Positions 26,672 through 34,650 of a stretch of 64,000 nucleotides of DNA are shown piece after piece. The first letter of the stretch is position 1. Each line of letters starts with the position of its first letter. The stretch is from Changpingibacter yushuensis. GTDB taxonomy: Bacteria > Actinomycetota > Actinomycetes > Actinomycetales > Actinomycetaceae. The DNA is taken from assembly GCF_014041995.1 (NCBI RefSeq), contig NZ_CP059492.1, positions 2,108,001-2,172,000 on the forward strand. The letters run 5' to 3'. The notes under the pieces were generated by a model. That model did no database searches and had not been told where the DNA came from. It saw only the letters and a program-made list of their open reading frames with translations. Position numbers and translations under genes: made by a program.

Positions 26672-26745
26672 TGGCGGGGGCTGGATTTGAACCAACGACC
26701 TCCGGGTTATGAGCCCGGCGAGCTACCGAACTGCTCCACCCCGCG
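26672..26745 (-). tRNA. initiator tRNA-Met (CAT)
   Basis: Reading leftward from 26745 a 74-nt cloverleaf is seen. The anticodon stem-loop is GGGCTCATAACCC, whose three G:C pairs mark an initiator tRNA. The T arm is GGTTCAAATCC; the D arm AGCAGTTCGGTAGCTC. The first base (C1) does not pair with position 72 (C), as expected for initiators. CCA is not encoded. A long terminator follows and a promoter precedes it. Confidence 0.96.
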
Positions 26746-26750
26746 TCGGC

Positions 26751-26780
26751 TTATAAAGTCTAGCACGCCCCTTCTTTGAA
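26751..26780 (-). promoter_or_regulatory. promoter of tRNA-fMet
   Basis: On the minus strand TTCAAA (26775-26780) is followed after 18 nt by TTATAA (26751-26756), and the tRNA begins 6 nt later. Spacing fits a housekeeping sigma-70-type promoter. Confidence 0.55.
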
Positions 26781-26970
26781 GGTTTACCCCCTCGGGCGTG
26801 GGCCTACTCACACCATTGAATCATGGGTTGAGTGAGACCATCTGAATCACGATGAGCAGGCTTAACCCCCGTCCTGTGCCACCGCAGGAATGCGCCGCAT
26901 CCAGCCTTTGCCTCTTTTCCGCATGCCCAACCCACGCACACACCCCGAGCGACGGCCCTTGACACGACGA

Positions 26971-27010
26971 AGCCCGGTGGCGGCGGAATCTCTTCCGCCG
27001 CCACCGGGCT
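26971..27010 (-). terminator. terminator of the UPF0182 gene
   Basis: A perfect 18-bp, very GC-rich stem (26971-26988 with 26993-27010) with a 4-nt loop, 82 nt past the UPF0182 stop. Otherwise the 346 bp from 26746 to 27091 hold only the tRNA promoter and a 10-bp direct repeat (CAGTCACCAG at about 27048 and 27075). Confidence 0.85.
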
Positions 27011-27091
27011 CACCATATCCGCCGCACGGCTGGCAATCAGCCGGCAACAGTCACCAGTAGCAACTAGCCTGCAGCAGTCACCAGATCCTCG

Positions 27092-30000
27092 TCAGTTGCC
27101 GTCGATCTCCTGCTGGGCGGCTACCGCGTCCGCGATAGCTGCCTGAAGAGCATCCTGCGCTTGGCCGTAGGCCGTCCAGTCACTGTTTGCCATGGCATCG
27201 TTGGCCGCGTTCAAGGCATCCTGTGCATCGGACAATGCTTGGTCAAGGCGCACCTGCGCACTTGCCGTGGAGTCCGATGTAGCGGACTCGCTTGGAGAAG
27301 GCGTAGCGGTAGCGGTCGCATCATCGGTCGGCTCGGCCGTTGGCGTGGAATCACCCTTATCCACGCTGGCGTCACCCGCTGAAGCACCTGAATCGCCGCC
27401 GAAGGTCTGATCAAGAGCTTCGTCCAGAGTGGGAGCAAATCCGATGTTGCCATCACCAAAAGCGGTCAGTACATACTGAACCAACGGATACGTAGTACCA
27501 GATGATGCACTCACATACACCGGCTGGACATAGAGCAGGCCACCGCCCACAGGAAGGCTCAGCAGGTTGCCCATTTCCACGGTGGTACCGCCTTGGCGCA
27601 ACAGGTTGAGAGTCTGTGAGACGGAGGAGTCGGTCAGGAAGTTGTTCTGCGCCTGGCCAGGGCCAGGAACCGTTGAATCGCGCGGCAACTCGAGCAATCG
27701 CAGCTTCCCATAGCCGTCCCGGACTTCGCCCGCTGTGTCACCAGCATTCGAATCAACTGCCAAGAATCCCGTCATCACATTTCGCTTGGTAGTACCACCG
27801 GGCACAAAGCTCGTAGTCAGTGAGAACTGTGCCGAATCCTGTGTGGGCATCTGGATCGTGAGGTAATACGGCGGCTGAAGCTCCGTGGTGGTACTGGAAG
27901 TCGCTGTAGTGGTCGAAGTTTCCGTGGGCTCATTCGGAACGTTCCAGAAGTCTCCACCGGAGTAGAACGAAGCAGCGTCCGTCACGTGATACTTCGTGAG
28001 CAGCGTGCGCTGCACCTTGAAGAGATCCTCCGGATAGCGCACATGTGAAAGCAGGTCGCCAGACATCTCTGAGACTGGGGTAATCATTCCCGGGAAGATG
28101 TTCTCCCAAGCCTGAAGAACCGGGTCAGAATCGTCCCACTCGTAAAGAGTCACAGAACCGTCATACGCATCCACAACTGCCTTGACAGAGTTGCGCACGT
28201 AGTTGACTTCGTCCTCGCCTCCATAGATTGAAACGCCAGTTGACTGGGCATCTTCCGTAGCACTGGAAAGCGAAGTGCGGGCGGAGTAGGGATAGCTGTT
28301 GGACGTTGTGTATGCGTCAATGATCCATACCAAACGCTTCGGAGTGGAGCTATCACCATCCATGTCCACAACAGCGGGATACGCCTTGGAATCCAGAGTG
28401 AGGTAAGGGGCAACCTTGGCCACTCGCTCGGACGGATCACGATCATAGAGAATCTGAGAATTGGAGGTGACGCGATCTGAGAAGAACATGTCCGTGGACC
28501 TGAACTTGATCGCAAACATCAGCTTCTCCCACCAATTCGAGAGCTGAGGTCCACCATCTCCCGAATACGTGGTGAGTACTTGGCCGTTATCCGCCGAATC
28601 ATCTGGGAAGTCAATCTCCCATGGATCTGTTCCGGCCGCGGCACCCACGATCGAATAGTCAGGCGAGTTCTCGCCAAAGTAGACGCGCGGTTCGTAATCT
28701 CCCAAAGATCCCACAGAAGGAATGTCGCGCTGGAAGAACGAAGGTGCGCCGTTAGCGGTGGTGGTGTTGCCGTATGCGGCAGCGATTCCATATCCGTGGG
28801 TATACACGGTGTGGTCATTAACCCAGGTGCGCTGAGCAGAATCCAAACCATCGAGGTTCAGCTCGCGCACTGCCAAAACGGTATCGCGCTGCGAGTCATC
28901 AATGGTGTAGCGGTCAACCGAAAGATCATCGGAGAAGGCGTAATACTGACGGTTCTGTTGCAGCTGGTTGAACGTGGGCGAGACGATGGTTGGATCGAGC
29001 AAGCGAATCTGCGTGGTGGTATCCGCATCTTCGCGCAACAAACCAGCCTCTGCAGAGGCGTCAGCGGTATAGTTCTTGGTCTCCACATCGTCTAGGCCAT
29101 ATGCCGTAAGTGTGGCATCGATGTTTCGCTGAATATACGGAGATTCCATTTCCACAGCGTTGGGAGTCACCCGGAAGTTTTGAACCAAGGCCGGGTACGC
29201 CCACAGCACCACAAGGCTGGCCACCAAACCAACCGAGATGCCTGTCACGGCGAGCTTCCACAGGCCCTTAATCGCAGCAACCACGAACAGGACCGCAACG
29301 AGCAATGCCGCAATTGCGAGCACAGTGCGGCCAGGAAGAGATGCATTGATATCGGTGAACGACGCTCCGGCGAACTTCGAGTTATCTGCCAGCAGCATGT
29401 CGTAGCGCCCCAACCAGAAATAGCCGGCGACGACGATGGAAGCGACCGCTCCCAGCACACCAAAGTGGACCTGAGCGCGCTTGGTGAGCCTGATCTTCCC
29501 GTTTTCGGAATCAATCCCGCCATACACGTAGTGGCCCACGACTGCAGCAATCGCGCCGAGCACCAGTAGCGTCAGGATGAACGACAATACCGAATGCAGT
29601 ACGGGAAGCGTGAACACATAGAAGCCCACATCCTTACCAAACTCTGCATCGGTTGTACCGAAGGCTGTGCGATTCAACCAGGTCAGGTACGTGCGCCATT
29701 CGCCGGCCATCGGTGCACCGAAGATGAAGCCGATGAAGAGCGGCACCAGGAGGCGCGAGATCCACGGGTGGTTCTCAACTTGACGGCGGTACTGAGAGGA
29801 ACCACCGCGCGGCGTCGCCAGATCTTCGATCGACTCACGTGGCTTGGCGACGCGGAAACTGACATAGGTAACTATTCCAACAAGGAGCGTTCCCACTACT
29901 CCAAGCAAGAGACTCCAGCCCCATTGCTTCCAGAAGACCTGTGCAGCATCCAGTTGTGAGTACCACCGAGCATCGGTCCACACAGAGGAAAGGATGGTCA

Positions 30001-30106
30001 AACCAATGAGTAATGCGGCCAACACCACCAATGTGGGGATGAAAACTCCAGTTGATCGCCGAGTTGAGTTCGGTTGAGGCGGACGGGGCGCGTGGGACGT
30101 GGACAA
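27092..30106 (-). CDS. UPF0182 family large membrane protein
   Basis: 1004 aa. About seven membrane helices lie in the first 330 residues (for example 22-42, 66-86, 114-132, 168-192, 216-236, 262-284, 288-310). The remainder is one large external domain, with the family sequences YGLDDVETKNYTADAS, YTHGYGIAAAYGNTTT and RVYFGENSPDYSIVG, ending in a low-complexity Asp/Thr/Ser/Ala tail (after about 905) and an Ala-rich helix. Function unknown; widespread in actinobacteria. The start is TTG at 30106 with GAGGT 7 nt upstream. It is divergent from the PPA1309 gene, the usual neighbour. Confidence 0.93.
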   Translation of the reverse strand: MSTSHAPRPPQPNSTRRSTGVFIPTLVVLAALLIGLTILSSVWTDARWYSQLDAAQVFWKQWGWSLLLGVVGTLLVGIVTYVSFRVAKPRESIEDLATPRGGSSQYRRQVENHPWISRLLVPLFIGFIFGAPMAGEWRTYLTWLNRTAFGTTDAEFGKDVGFYVFTLPVLHSVLSFILTLLVLGAIAAVVGHYVYGGIDSENGKIRLTKRAQVHFGVLGAVASIVVAGYFWLGRYDMLLADNSKFAGASFTDINASLPGRTVLAIAALLVAVLFVVAAIKGLWKLAVTGISVGLVASLVVLWAYPALVQNFRVTPNAVEMESPYIQRNIDATLTAYGLDDVETKNYTADASAEAGLLREDADTTTQIRLLDPTIVSPTFNQLQQNRQYYAFSDDLSVDRYTIDDSQRDTVLAVRELNLDGLDSAQRTWVNDHTVYTHGYGIAAAYGNTTTANGAPSFFQRDIPSVGSLGDYEPRVYFGENSPDYSIVGAAAGTDPWEIDFPDDSADNGQVLTTYSGDGGPQLSNWWEKLMFAIKFRSTDMFFSDRVTSNSQILYDRDPSERVAKVAPYLTLDSKAYPAVVDMDGDSSTPKRLVWIIDAYTTSNSYPYSARTSLSSATEDAQSTGVSIYGGEDEVNYVRNSVKAVVDAYDGSVTLYEWDDSDPVLQAWENIFPGMITPVSEMSGDLLSHVRYPEDLFKVQRTLLTKYHVTDAASFYSGGDFWNVPNEPTETSTTTATSSTTTELQPPYYLTIQMPTQDSAQFSLTTSFVPGGTTKRNVMTGFLAVDSNAGDTAGEVRDGYGKLRLLELPRDSTVPGPGQAQNNFLTDSSVSQTLNLLRQGGTTVEMGNLLSLPVGGGLLYVQPVYVSASSGTTYPLVQYVLTAFGDGNIGFAPTLDEALDQTFGGDSGASAGDASVDKGDSTPTAEPTDDATATATPSPSESATSDSTASAQVRLDQALSDAQDALNAANDAMANSDWTAYGQAQDALQAAIADAVAAQQEIDGN

Positions 30107-30282
30107 ACTAATACCTCGAGAATCTTAGGAAAACCCCAGTTTGGGGGCCCGATAGGGTTTCCCCATAAATCTAGCCGAATCGTCAGGGTAATCACAGGAG
30201 CCTACGCTTACCGAATACATTCAGACTTGCGGATTCGCTCATTGTTTTGCCATTGGTACCCCTTGTGCATCAGAATCGTGCC

Positions 30283-30819
30283 GTGACGTCAAGGCAACAA
30301 TCCATAAAGGAAGCGGTCCGCGAGATCGAAAGCTACGTCTCCACTTTCGGGTGGGACGGTCCTGTGCGCATCTTCGCGCTCATTCGTTCTGCTGATGCGC
30401 TTGCTGACCATCCAGAACTCGCGAATGAGCTCCCAGCAGATGTGTCTCTCGAAGCAGCATCGAGCCCTGAGGCCTTCTTTTCGGTAGAGCAAGAGGAGTT
30501 GCCACCTGCCGATTCCATTGACCACCTGCTTTCACAGATTGCTTGGCCAGAATCGGTTGCTGGAGCAGCCATCAGCTGTGAGCGAATTACGCTACCGCCA
30601 GAAGCTGAGAACGATATTCCCGACGACGAAGCCGAGGCGGAGAAGTTCCTTGCCAGCGATCCGCGCCGCGAAGACGTGCGTATGGTGGTTGGTATTGCTC
30701 GGACCGGGGAGTCGTGGTGTGCTCTGCGTTTGCGTTCGCACGATCACGACGACGAGGTGCTGCAATCGAAGGATTTGGTGCCAGAACTCGTCGAGGCACT
30801 GCGAACCACGTTCGAATAA
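30283..30819 (+). CDS. PPA1309 family protein
   Basis: 178 aa. Recognised from SRQQSIKEAVREIESYVSTFGWDGPVRIFALIRSADAL, the LPPADSIDHLLSQIAWPESVAGAAISCERITLPP core and the C-terminal VGIARTGESWCALRLRSHDHDDEVLQSKDLVPELVEAL. No membrane segment or signal peptide. Function unknown. I chose GTG 30283 because CAGAAT lies 6 nt upstream and TTGCCA 18 nt before that, a leaderless promoter; ATG 30247 would add 12 residues. It sits between UPF0182 and the PDZ protease, the conserved actinobacterial order. Confidence 0.85.
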   Translation: MTSRQQSIKEAVREIESYVSTFGWDGPVRIFALIRSADALADHPELANELPADVSLEAASSPEAFFSVEQEELPPADSIDHLLSQIAWPESVAGAAISCERITLPPEAENDIPDDEAEAEKFLASDPRREDVRMVVGIARTGESWCALRLRSHDHDDEVLQSKDLVPELVEALRTTFE

Positions 30820-30835
30820 AAGAACTCAACCCAGC

Positions 30836-31960
30836 CTAGCTGGCGCTGCTCGTTCCCGAATCCTCCATAACCATCTCGCAGGTTGTGAGCTGGGATGTAT
30901 CACCAGCAGCAATTGCCTTGACCGTTGAAATCGACTCATCCAACGTGCGAACTGCGAACACCTGCATTCCCGATGGCTCATGGCCAACTACTTCGCCACA
31001 ATTAACGGCCGGCGCAAGGAAGTACTCGGCACCTTGGCTTGCCGCACCACGCATCTTGTGCTGAATTCCGCCAATGGCGCCGATCTCTCCGCTGAAGGAC
31101 ATAGTTCCTGTACCGGCGATTTTGTTATCTCCACCCAAGGAGCCGTCGGTCAACTTGTCGTAAATCGCGAGCGCAAACATGCTGCCGGCAGAGGGTCCGC
31201 CAATGTTCTCGATTCCGTAGGTGACGTCGACAGGAAACTCAATGTCGCTCGTCTCTAGGTAGATTCCCAGTTGGGAACCGGCATGCGTCCACCCGGTCGA
31301 ATCCGGTTCGTAGGCAATGGTGGTGACTGGTAGGGACTCTTCCGTGCCATCCCGATCCACGCCAATAGTGACCGTGGTACCCGGATCAATTGTGCCGAGC
31401 ACTCCGGAAAGGTCGGAGAAGGTGGTGACGTCCGTCGTCGTCGAACCAACCGTAATTGACCTCACCACATCGCCTGCTTTGAACACGTCAGCCGCCGAAG
31501 TATCCTCTGCCGCTCCCGTAACCGTGAGGGTCATGGGCACCGTGTAGCCAGCAGCTTCTAGGCCCGCCACTGTTCCTGAATCTTGAGAGCTGCTCATCTG
31601 GGCAGCATTGCGCTCGTCAACGTCTGCGGCAGATTCAGACTTCGAATACATCGCGCGAACCGGAATGAGCTGCTGTTCGGTAGAGAGAATCGAGAATAGA
31701 GCCTGTGCGCCAGTGACTCCGAAATCCGAGGTCCCTGCGGCGCTCACTGTGGTCATGTAGAACGAGGTGTCCGAATCGTAAGTCTCAGTGCCCTTGATGG
31801 AAAGTAGATTGACTCCGTTGAACTCGCCTGAGACGTCCAGCGCGGGACCCGCTGACTCCACTATGTATGCTCCGGGCATCACGAGCCCCACAGCTACAAG
31901 AACTCCGAAAGCAGCACCGGCAATTTGAACACGACGACGATCTGACACGTCCCCCATCAT
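30836..31960 (-). CDS. membrane-anchored PDZ / Lon-like (S16) protease, YlbL family
   Basis: About 374 aa. One N-terminal helix (VQIAGAAFGVLVAVGLVMPGAYIVES) anchors it with the rest outside. A PDZ domain follows near the middle (AGDVVRSITVGSTTTDVTTFSDLSGVLGTIDPGTTVTI). The C-terminal Lon-like domain has the catalytic Ser in GGPSAGSMFALAIYD and the Lys in GGIQHKMRGA. PDZ normally recognises substrate C-termini. The start (ATG 31960 or 31957) lacks a ribosome site. Divergent from the DUF2342 gene; family members act in envelope quality control. Confidence 0.9.
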   Translation of the reverse strand: MMGDVSDRRRVQIAGAAFGVLVAVGLVMPGAYIVESAGPALDVSGEFNGVNLLSIKGTETYDSDTSFYMTTVSAAGTSDFGVTGAQALFSILSTEQQLIPVRAMYSKSESAADVDERNAAQMSSSQDSGTVAGLEAAGYTVPMTLTVTGAAEDTSAADVFKAGDVVRSITVGSTTTDVTTFSDLSGVLGTIDPGTTVTIGVDRDGTEESLPVTTIAYEPDSTGWTHAGSQLGIYLETSDIEFPVDVTYGIENIGGPSAGSMFALAIYDKLTDGSLGGDNKIAGTGTMSFSGEIGAIGGIQHKMRGAASQGAEYFLAPAVNCGEVVGHEPSGMQVFAVRTLDESISTVKAIAAGDTSQLTTCEMVMEDSGTSSAS

Positions 31961-32089
31961 GCCGCAGGTAGCTAGGAAATCTCCATTAATGCCCAACGCC
32001 CCGAACTTTTCACGCCTGCGGCGTACCCCCGTGTGCTGAGAGGGTCTGACGCTCTAGGCTGGTACTTGAGTAGACACAAAGGAGCCACC

Positions 32090-33481
32090 ATGAGCGAGCC
32101 GAGCGACGAACAGAGTCCCGACCAGTGGGAGCAAATGCTACGCGCTGTTCTTGGTGACGAGGCGGCCGAGCAGGTCCTGGCACAGATGCGTGAGCAGGGC
32201 ATTGACCCAAGCACCCAAATAAACGAGATGATGAATCCCGCCAACTTTAATGCTGTAGTGGCTCAGGTTAAGGCCATGCTCGGTTCGGCCGGTGATGGTC
32301 CCGTGAATTGGAAGGTGGGCGAGCAAGTTGCTCGCGAAACCATTCAGAAGCAGCACTTTGACACTCTTGATGCGGCCACCGGAAACCGTGCACGTACCGC
32401 ACTGCAGACAGGCAACCTTTGGTTGGATCCCGCAACTGAAATTGATCCGTGCGCTGGGCCGAATCAGGCCTGGAGCCGCCTAGACTGGCTCGCTCATTCG
32501 CTGCCAACCTTCAAACACATGACCGAACCCGTGGGAGCAAATGTTTCTCGCGCTTTCAGCGAGGCGATGGGAGAACAACTCTCGGAAGCCCCCGATGAAG
32601 TCACCGCGATGTTTGGCGGAGACCCCGCCGGCATGATGCAGGGGATCATTGCATCGCTTTTGGGTATGCAGTTCGGAATGGGGCTGGCGCAGCTTGCAGC
32701 GATCTCATTTGGCACATCAGACAGCGGCATTCCGCTGGTCGAAGGGCAAACGGCCGCTCTGGTCCCATCAAACATTGCTGACTTCGCTGAGGGGCTCGAA
32801 GTTCAAGAAGAAGAGGTCATGTTGTTCGTGGCGGTTCGTGAACAGGCCGCCTCCCGCTTGTATTCGCGTATCAGCTGGCTCCGACCCCAAATCCTCGATA
32901 CCGTGGCGGCTTACGCCAATGACATAGAGATCGATACCGATTCGATCGAGGAACAGGTTCGAAACATGGGGTTCAACCCCCAGAATCTCCAAGAACTTGA
33001 TCTGACGAACGTGTTTTCCCCAGAACCCACCGAATCGCAGAAGTTAACTCTTCTGCGCCTTGAGCACCTCATCTCACTTGTCGAAGGCTGGGTGAGCGCT
33101 GTTTCAATGCGCGCGGTTGCTGCCCAACTCCCCCACGCCGTTCCGCTCAGCGAGATGTTCCAGCGGCGCAGCGCCACCGATTCCCCCATTAACCAAGTCT
33201 TCGGAACGTTGGTTGGCTTGCAGATCAAACCTCGCAAGATTCGTGAGGCCACCCGATTCTGGCAGATGGCCTTCGAGAAGCTCGGCCAAGCGGGCCGCGA
33301 TGCGCTGTGGGCTCACCCGGACCTCCTTCCCTCTGCTGAAGTGTTGGAGGATCCCAGTTCATTCTTCAGCGGGGCATCCTCGAATGTGGAAGAAGAACTG
33401 GATGCATTCCTCAATGAACTCTTAGGTGAGGGCGGCATGGACGGCGATGCACCACACGAACCAGGATATGGGGAGAAGTAG
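32090..33481 (+). CDS. DUF2342 (zincin-like hydrolase) with degenerate active site
   Basis: 463 aa of the actinobacterial DUF2342 family, often called zinc-dependent metalloprotease or F420-associated hydrolase. The N-terminal helical part has WEQMLRAVLGDEAAEQVLAQM; the core has GMMQGIIASLLGMQFGMGLAQLA and GLEVQEEEVMLFVAVREQAASRLYSRISWL. The place where metalloprotease members carry HExxH reads VREQAASR, so the first His and the last His are gone and zinc hydrolysis is unlikely. AAGGAG precedes the ATG at 32090. The next gene is the ThiF-like one, the usual neighbour. It may be a structural or regulatory pseudoenzyme. Confidence 0.85.
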   Translation: MSEPSDEQSPDQWEQMLRAVLGDEAAEQVLAQMREQGIDPSTQINEMMNPANFNAVVAQVKAMLGSAGDGPVNWKVGEQVARETIQKQHFDTLDAATGNRARTALQTGNLWLDPATEIDPCAGPNQAWSRLDWLAHSLPTFKHMTEPVGANVSRAFSEAMGEQLSEAPDEVTAMFGGDPAGMMQGIIASLLGMQFGMGLAQLAAISFGTSDSGIPLVEGQTAALVPSNIADFAEGLEVQEEEVMLFVAVREQAASRLYSRISWLRPQILDTVAAYANDIEIDTDSIEEQVRNMGFNPQNLQELDLTNVFSPEPTESQKLTLLRLEHLISLVEGWVSAVSMRAVAAQLPHAVPLSEMFQRRSATDSPINQVFGTLVGLQIKPRKIREATRFWQMAFEKLGQAGRDALWAHPDLLPSAEVLEDPSSFFSGASSNVEEELDAFLNELLGEGGMDGDAPHEPGYGEK

Positions 33482-33540
33482 GCGAGCAGATCGCCATCCA
33501 CATCCTGTGAATCTCTGACGCATGCCCCGTGGCGCGCAAC

Positions 33541-33546
33541 TAGCCT
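33541..33546 (+). promoter_or_regulatory. -10 box for leaderless ThiF-like gene
   Basis: TAGCCT is followed by 6 nt and the ATG at 33553, with no ribosome site. The identical hexamer is used before fumC. Confidence 0.5.
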
Positions 33547-33552
33547 CGGGGC

Positions 33553-34503
33553 ATGCATATTCCACCTGAACTCGGTATCTTTTGGCGCAGCCGGACTGAC
33601 CTCCAGATTGGGCTCGATCCGCGCGCAGCCGTGGTGGTCGAAGGTCTATCGGTAACAGAGCAGGAGCTCGTCTCCTTCCTCAGCACGCCGCGGACCGAAC
33701 CAGAGATCGATGGTCTTGCTTCCCGCAAAGGCATCGAAGCTGGCCGAGTGAGCGAGATTCTCATGATGCTCTCGCGTGCGGGTGTGCTTCTGTCCTACGG
33801 GACCGATCACTGCGACAAAGCGTTGAAGCTATCCGGTTCCTCCCCGCAGCGGGATCACCACTCCGTGTTGATTGAGAGGCTGGATGTAATGGGCGTATCG
33901 ATCGGCCTAGCGCTTGCACGCGCGGGCGTGGGTGCGATCGTGTTTCACGATCGCACCCCGATTAGCTCCAGCGACCACCCTGCCCTATATCCAAGGTGGG
34001 AAGGGTCCTCGCGCTATCACGGCTTCCTCTTCGCTGTGCGCCAGGTCGCGCCGGGCATTCGAGTGACAGGGGAACCAGACATGGCCGTTCTGTCCGGGTC
34101 TCGCATCATCAATCCGAATGAGGCTATGCCGCACATGTTCGCGGGCCTGCCGCATCTTCTCGTGTGGACTGAAGATGTGGACGTATGTGTGGGTCCACTG
34201 GTCCAACCGCGCCGTTCGGCATGCGCAGGATGTGTGTACCAACATCTTCTCGAATCAGATCCAGCTTGGCGGCTTCTTCTTCCCCAGGCCCTCAGCGCAT
34301 CTTCGCTGATCCCGGAGCAATCCTCACTTGCCGCAGCGACCGCTCTATCTGTCCGCGCGATCCTCACGCAACTTGACCATGGCGCCAACCGTATGGAGAA
34401 CCGGCAGTATCGCATCGCACCACTGCCAGGAAGCATGGTGGAGGTCCAGATACCGCCACACCAAGGATGTGGCTGCACCGCGGAGCTTCCCGAACTGCCG
34501 TAA
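33553..34503 (+). CDS. ThiF/E1-like protein with zinc cysteines
   Basis: 316 aa. The middle (IERLDVMGVSIGLALARAGVGAIVFHDRTPIS) has the shape of the nucleotide-binding strand of ThiF/E1 adenylating enzymes, but the Gly-rich loop is not canonical, so ATP use is doubtful. Two Cys pairs, RRSACAGCVYQHLL and the C-terminal HQGCGCTAELP, form a likely zinc site. The N-terminal 90 residues are a winged-helix-like part (ELVSFLSTPRTEPEIDGLASRKGIEAGRVSEILMMLSRAGV). Related proteins are linked to peptide-modifying (TOMM-like) systems, but no precursor or cyclodehydratase is nearby. It follows the DUF2342 gene and converges with uvrD2. Confidence 0.75.
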   Translation: MHIPPELGIFWRSRTDLQIGLDPRAAVVVEGLSVTEQELVSFLSTPRTEPEIDGLASRKGIEAGRVSEILMMLSRAGVLLSYGTDHCDKALKLSGSSPQRDHHSVLIERLDVMGVSIGLALARAGVGAIVFHDRTPISSSDHPALYPRWEGSSRYHGFLFAVRQVAPGIRVTGEPDMAVLSGSRIINPNEAMPHMFAGLPHLLVWTEDVDVCVGPLVQPRRSACAGCVYQHLLESDPAWRLLLPQALSASSLIPEQSSLAAATALSVRAILTQLDHGANRMENRQYRIAPLPGSMVEVQIPPHQGCGCTAELPELP

Positions 34504-34540
34504 GGTCCTGCGCCGCGCGGACTACACCCCGAAGGAGGCA

Positions 34541-34650
34541 CAAGCTACCTACGGAAAGTCCAAGCTACCTACGGGAGGTACTGGCTACCTACGGAAAGTC
34601 CAACCTACCGACGGAAAGTCCAAGCTACCTACGGCTGGTACTGGCTGCCA
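34541..34650. repeat. 20-bp tandem repeat array between convergent genes
   Basis: Five 20-bp units and a half unit run from 34541. The common core is CTACCTACGG. Units 1, 3 and 4 end GAAAGTC; units 2 and 5 end in a GGTA tail that joins CTGG, so two tail types alternate (A, B, A, A, B). The array fills the gap between the ThiF-like and helicase genes and covers the helicase stop (34625-34627). 20 is not a multiple of 3, so it is not coding. Confidence 0.9.

Noticed and set aside
28580-29095. 171-codon plus-strand frame
   Set aside because: Shadow of the UPF0182 gene on the other strand.
33553-34503. Biosynthetic (RiPP) cluster around the ThiF-like gene
   Set aside because: No precursor peptide, cyclodehydratase or exporter nearby; neighbours are core actinobacterial genes.
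34541-34650. Possible CRISPR array
   Set aside because: Units are contiguous without unique spacers and no cas gene is present.
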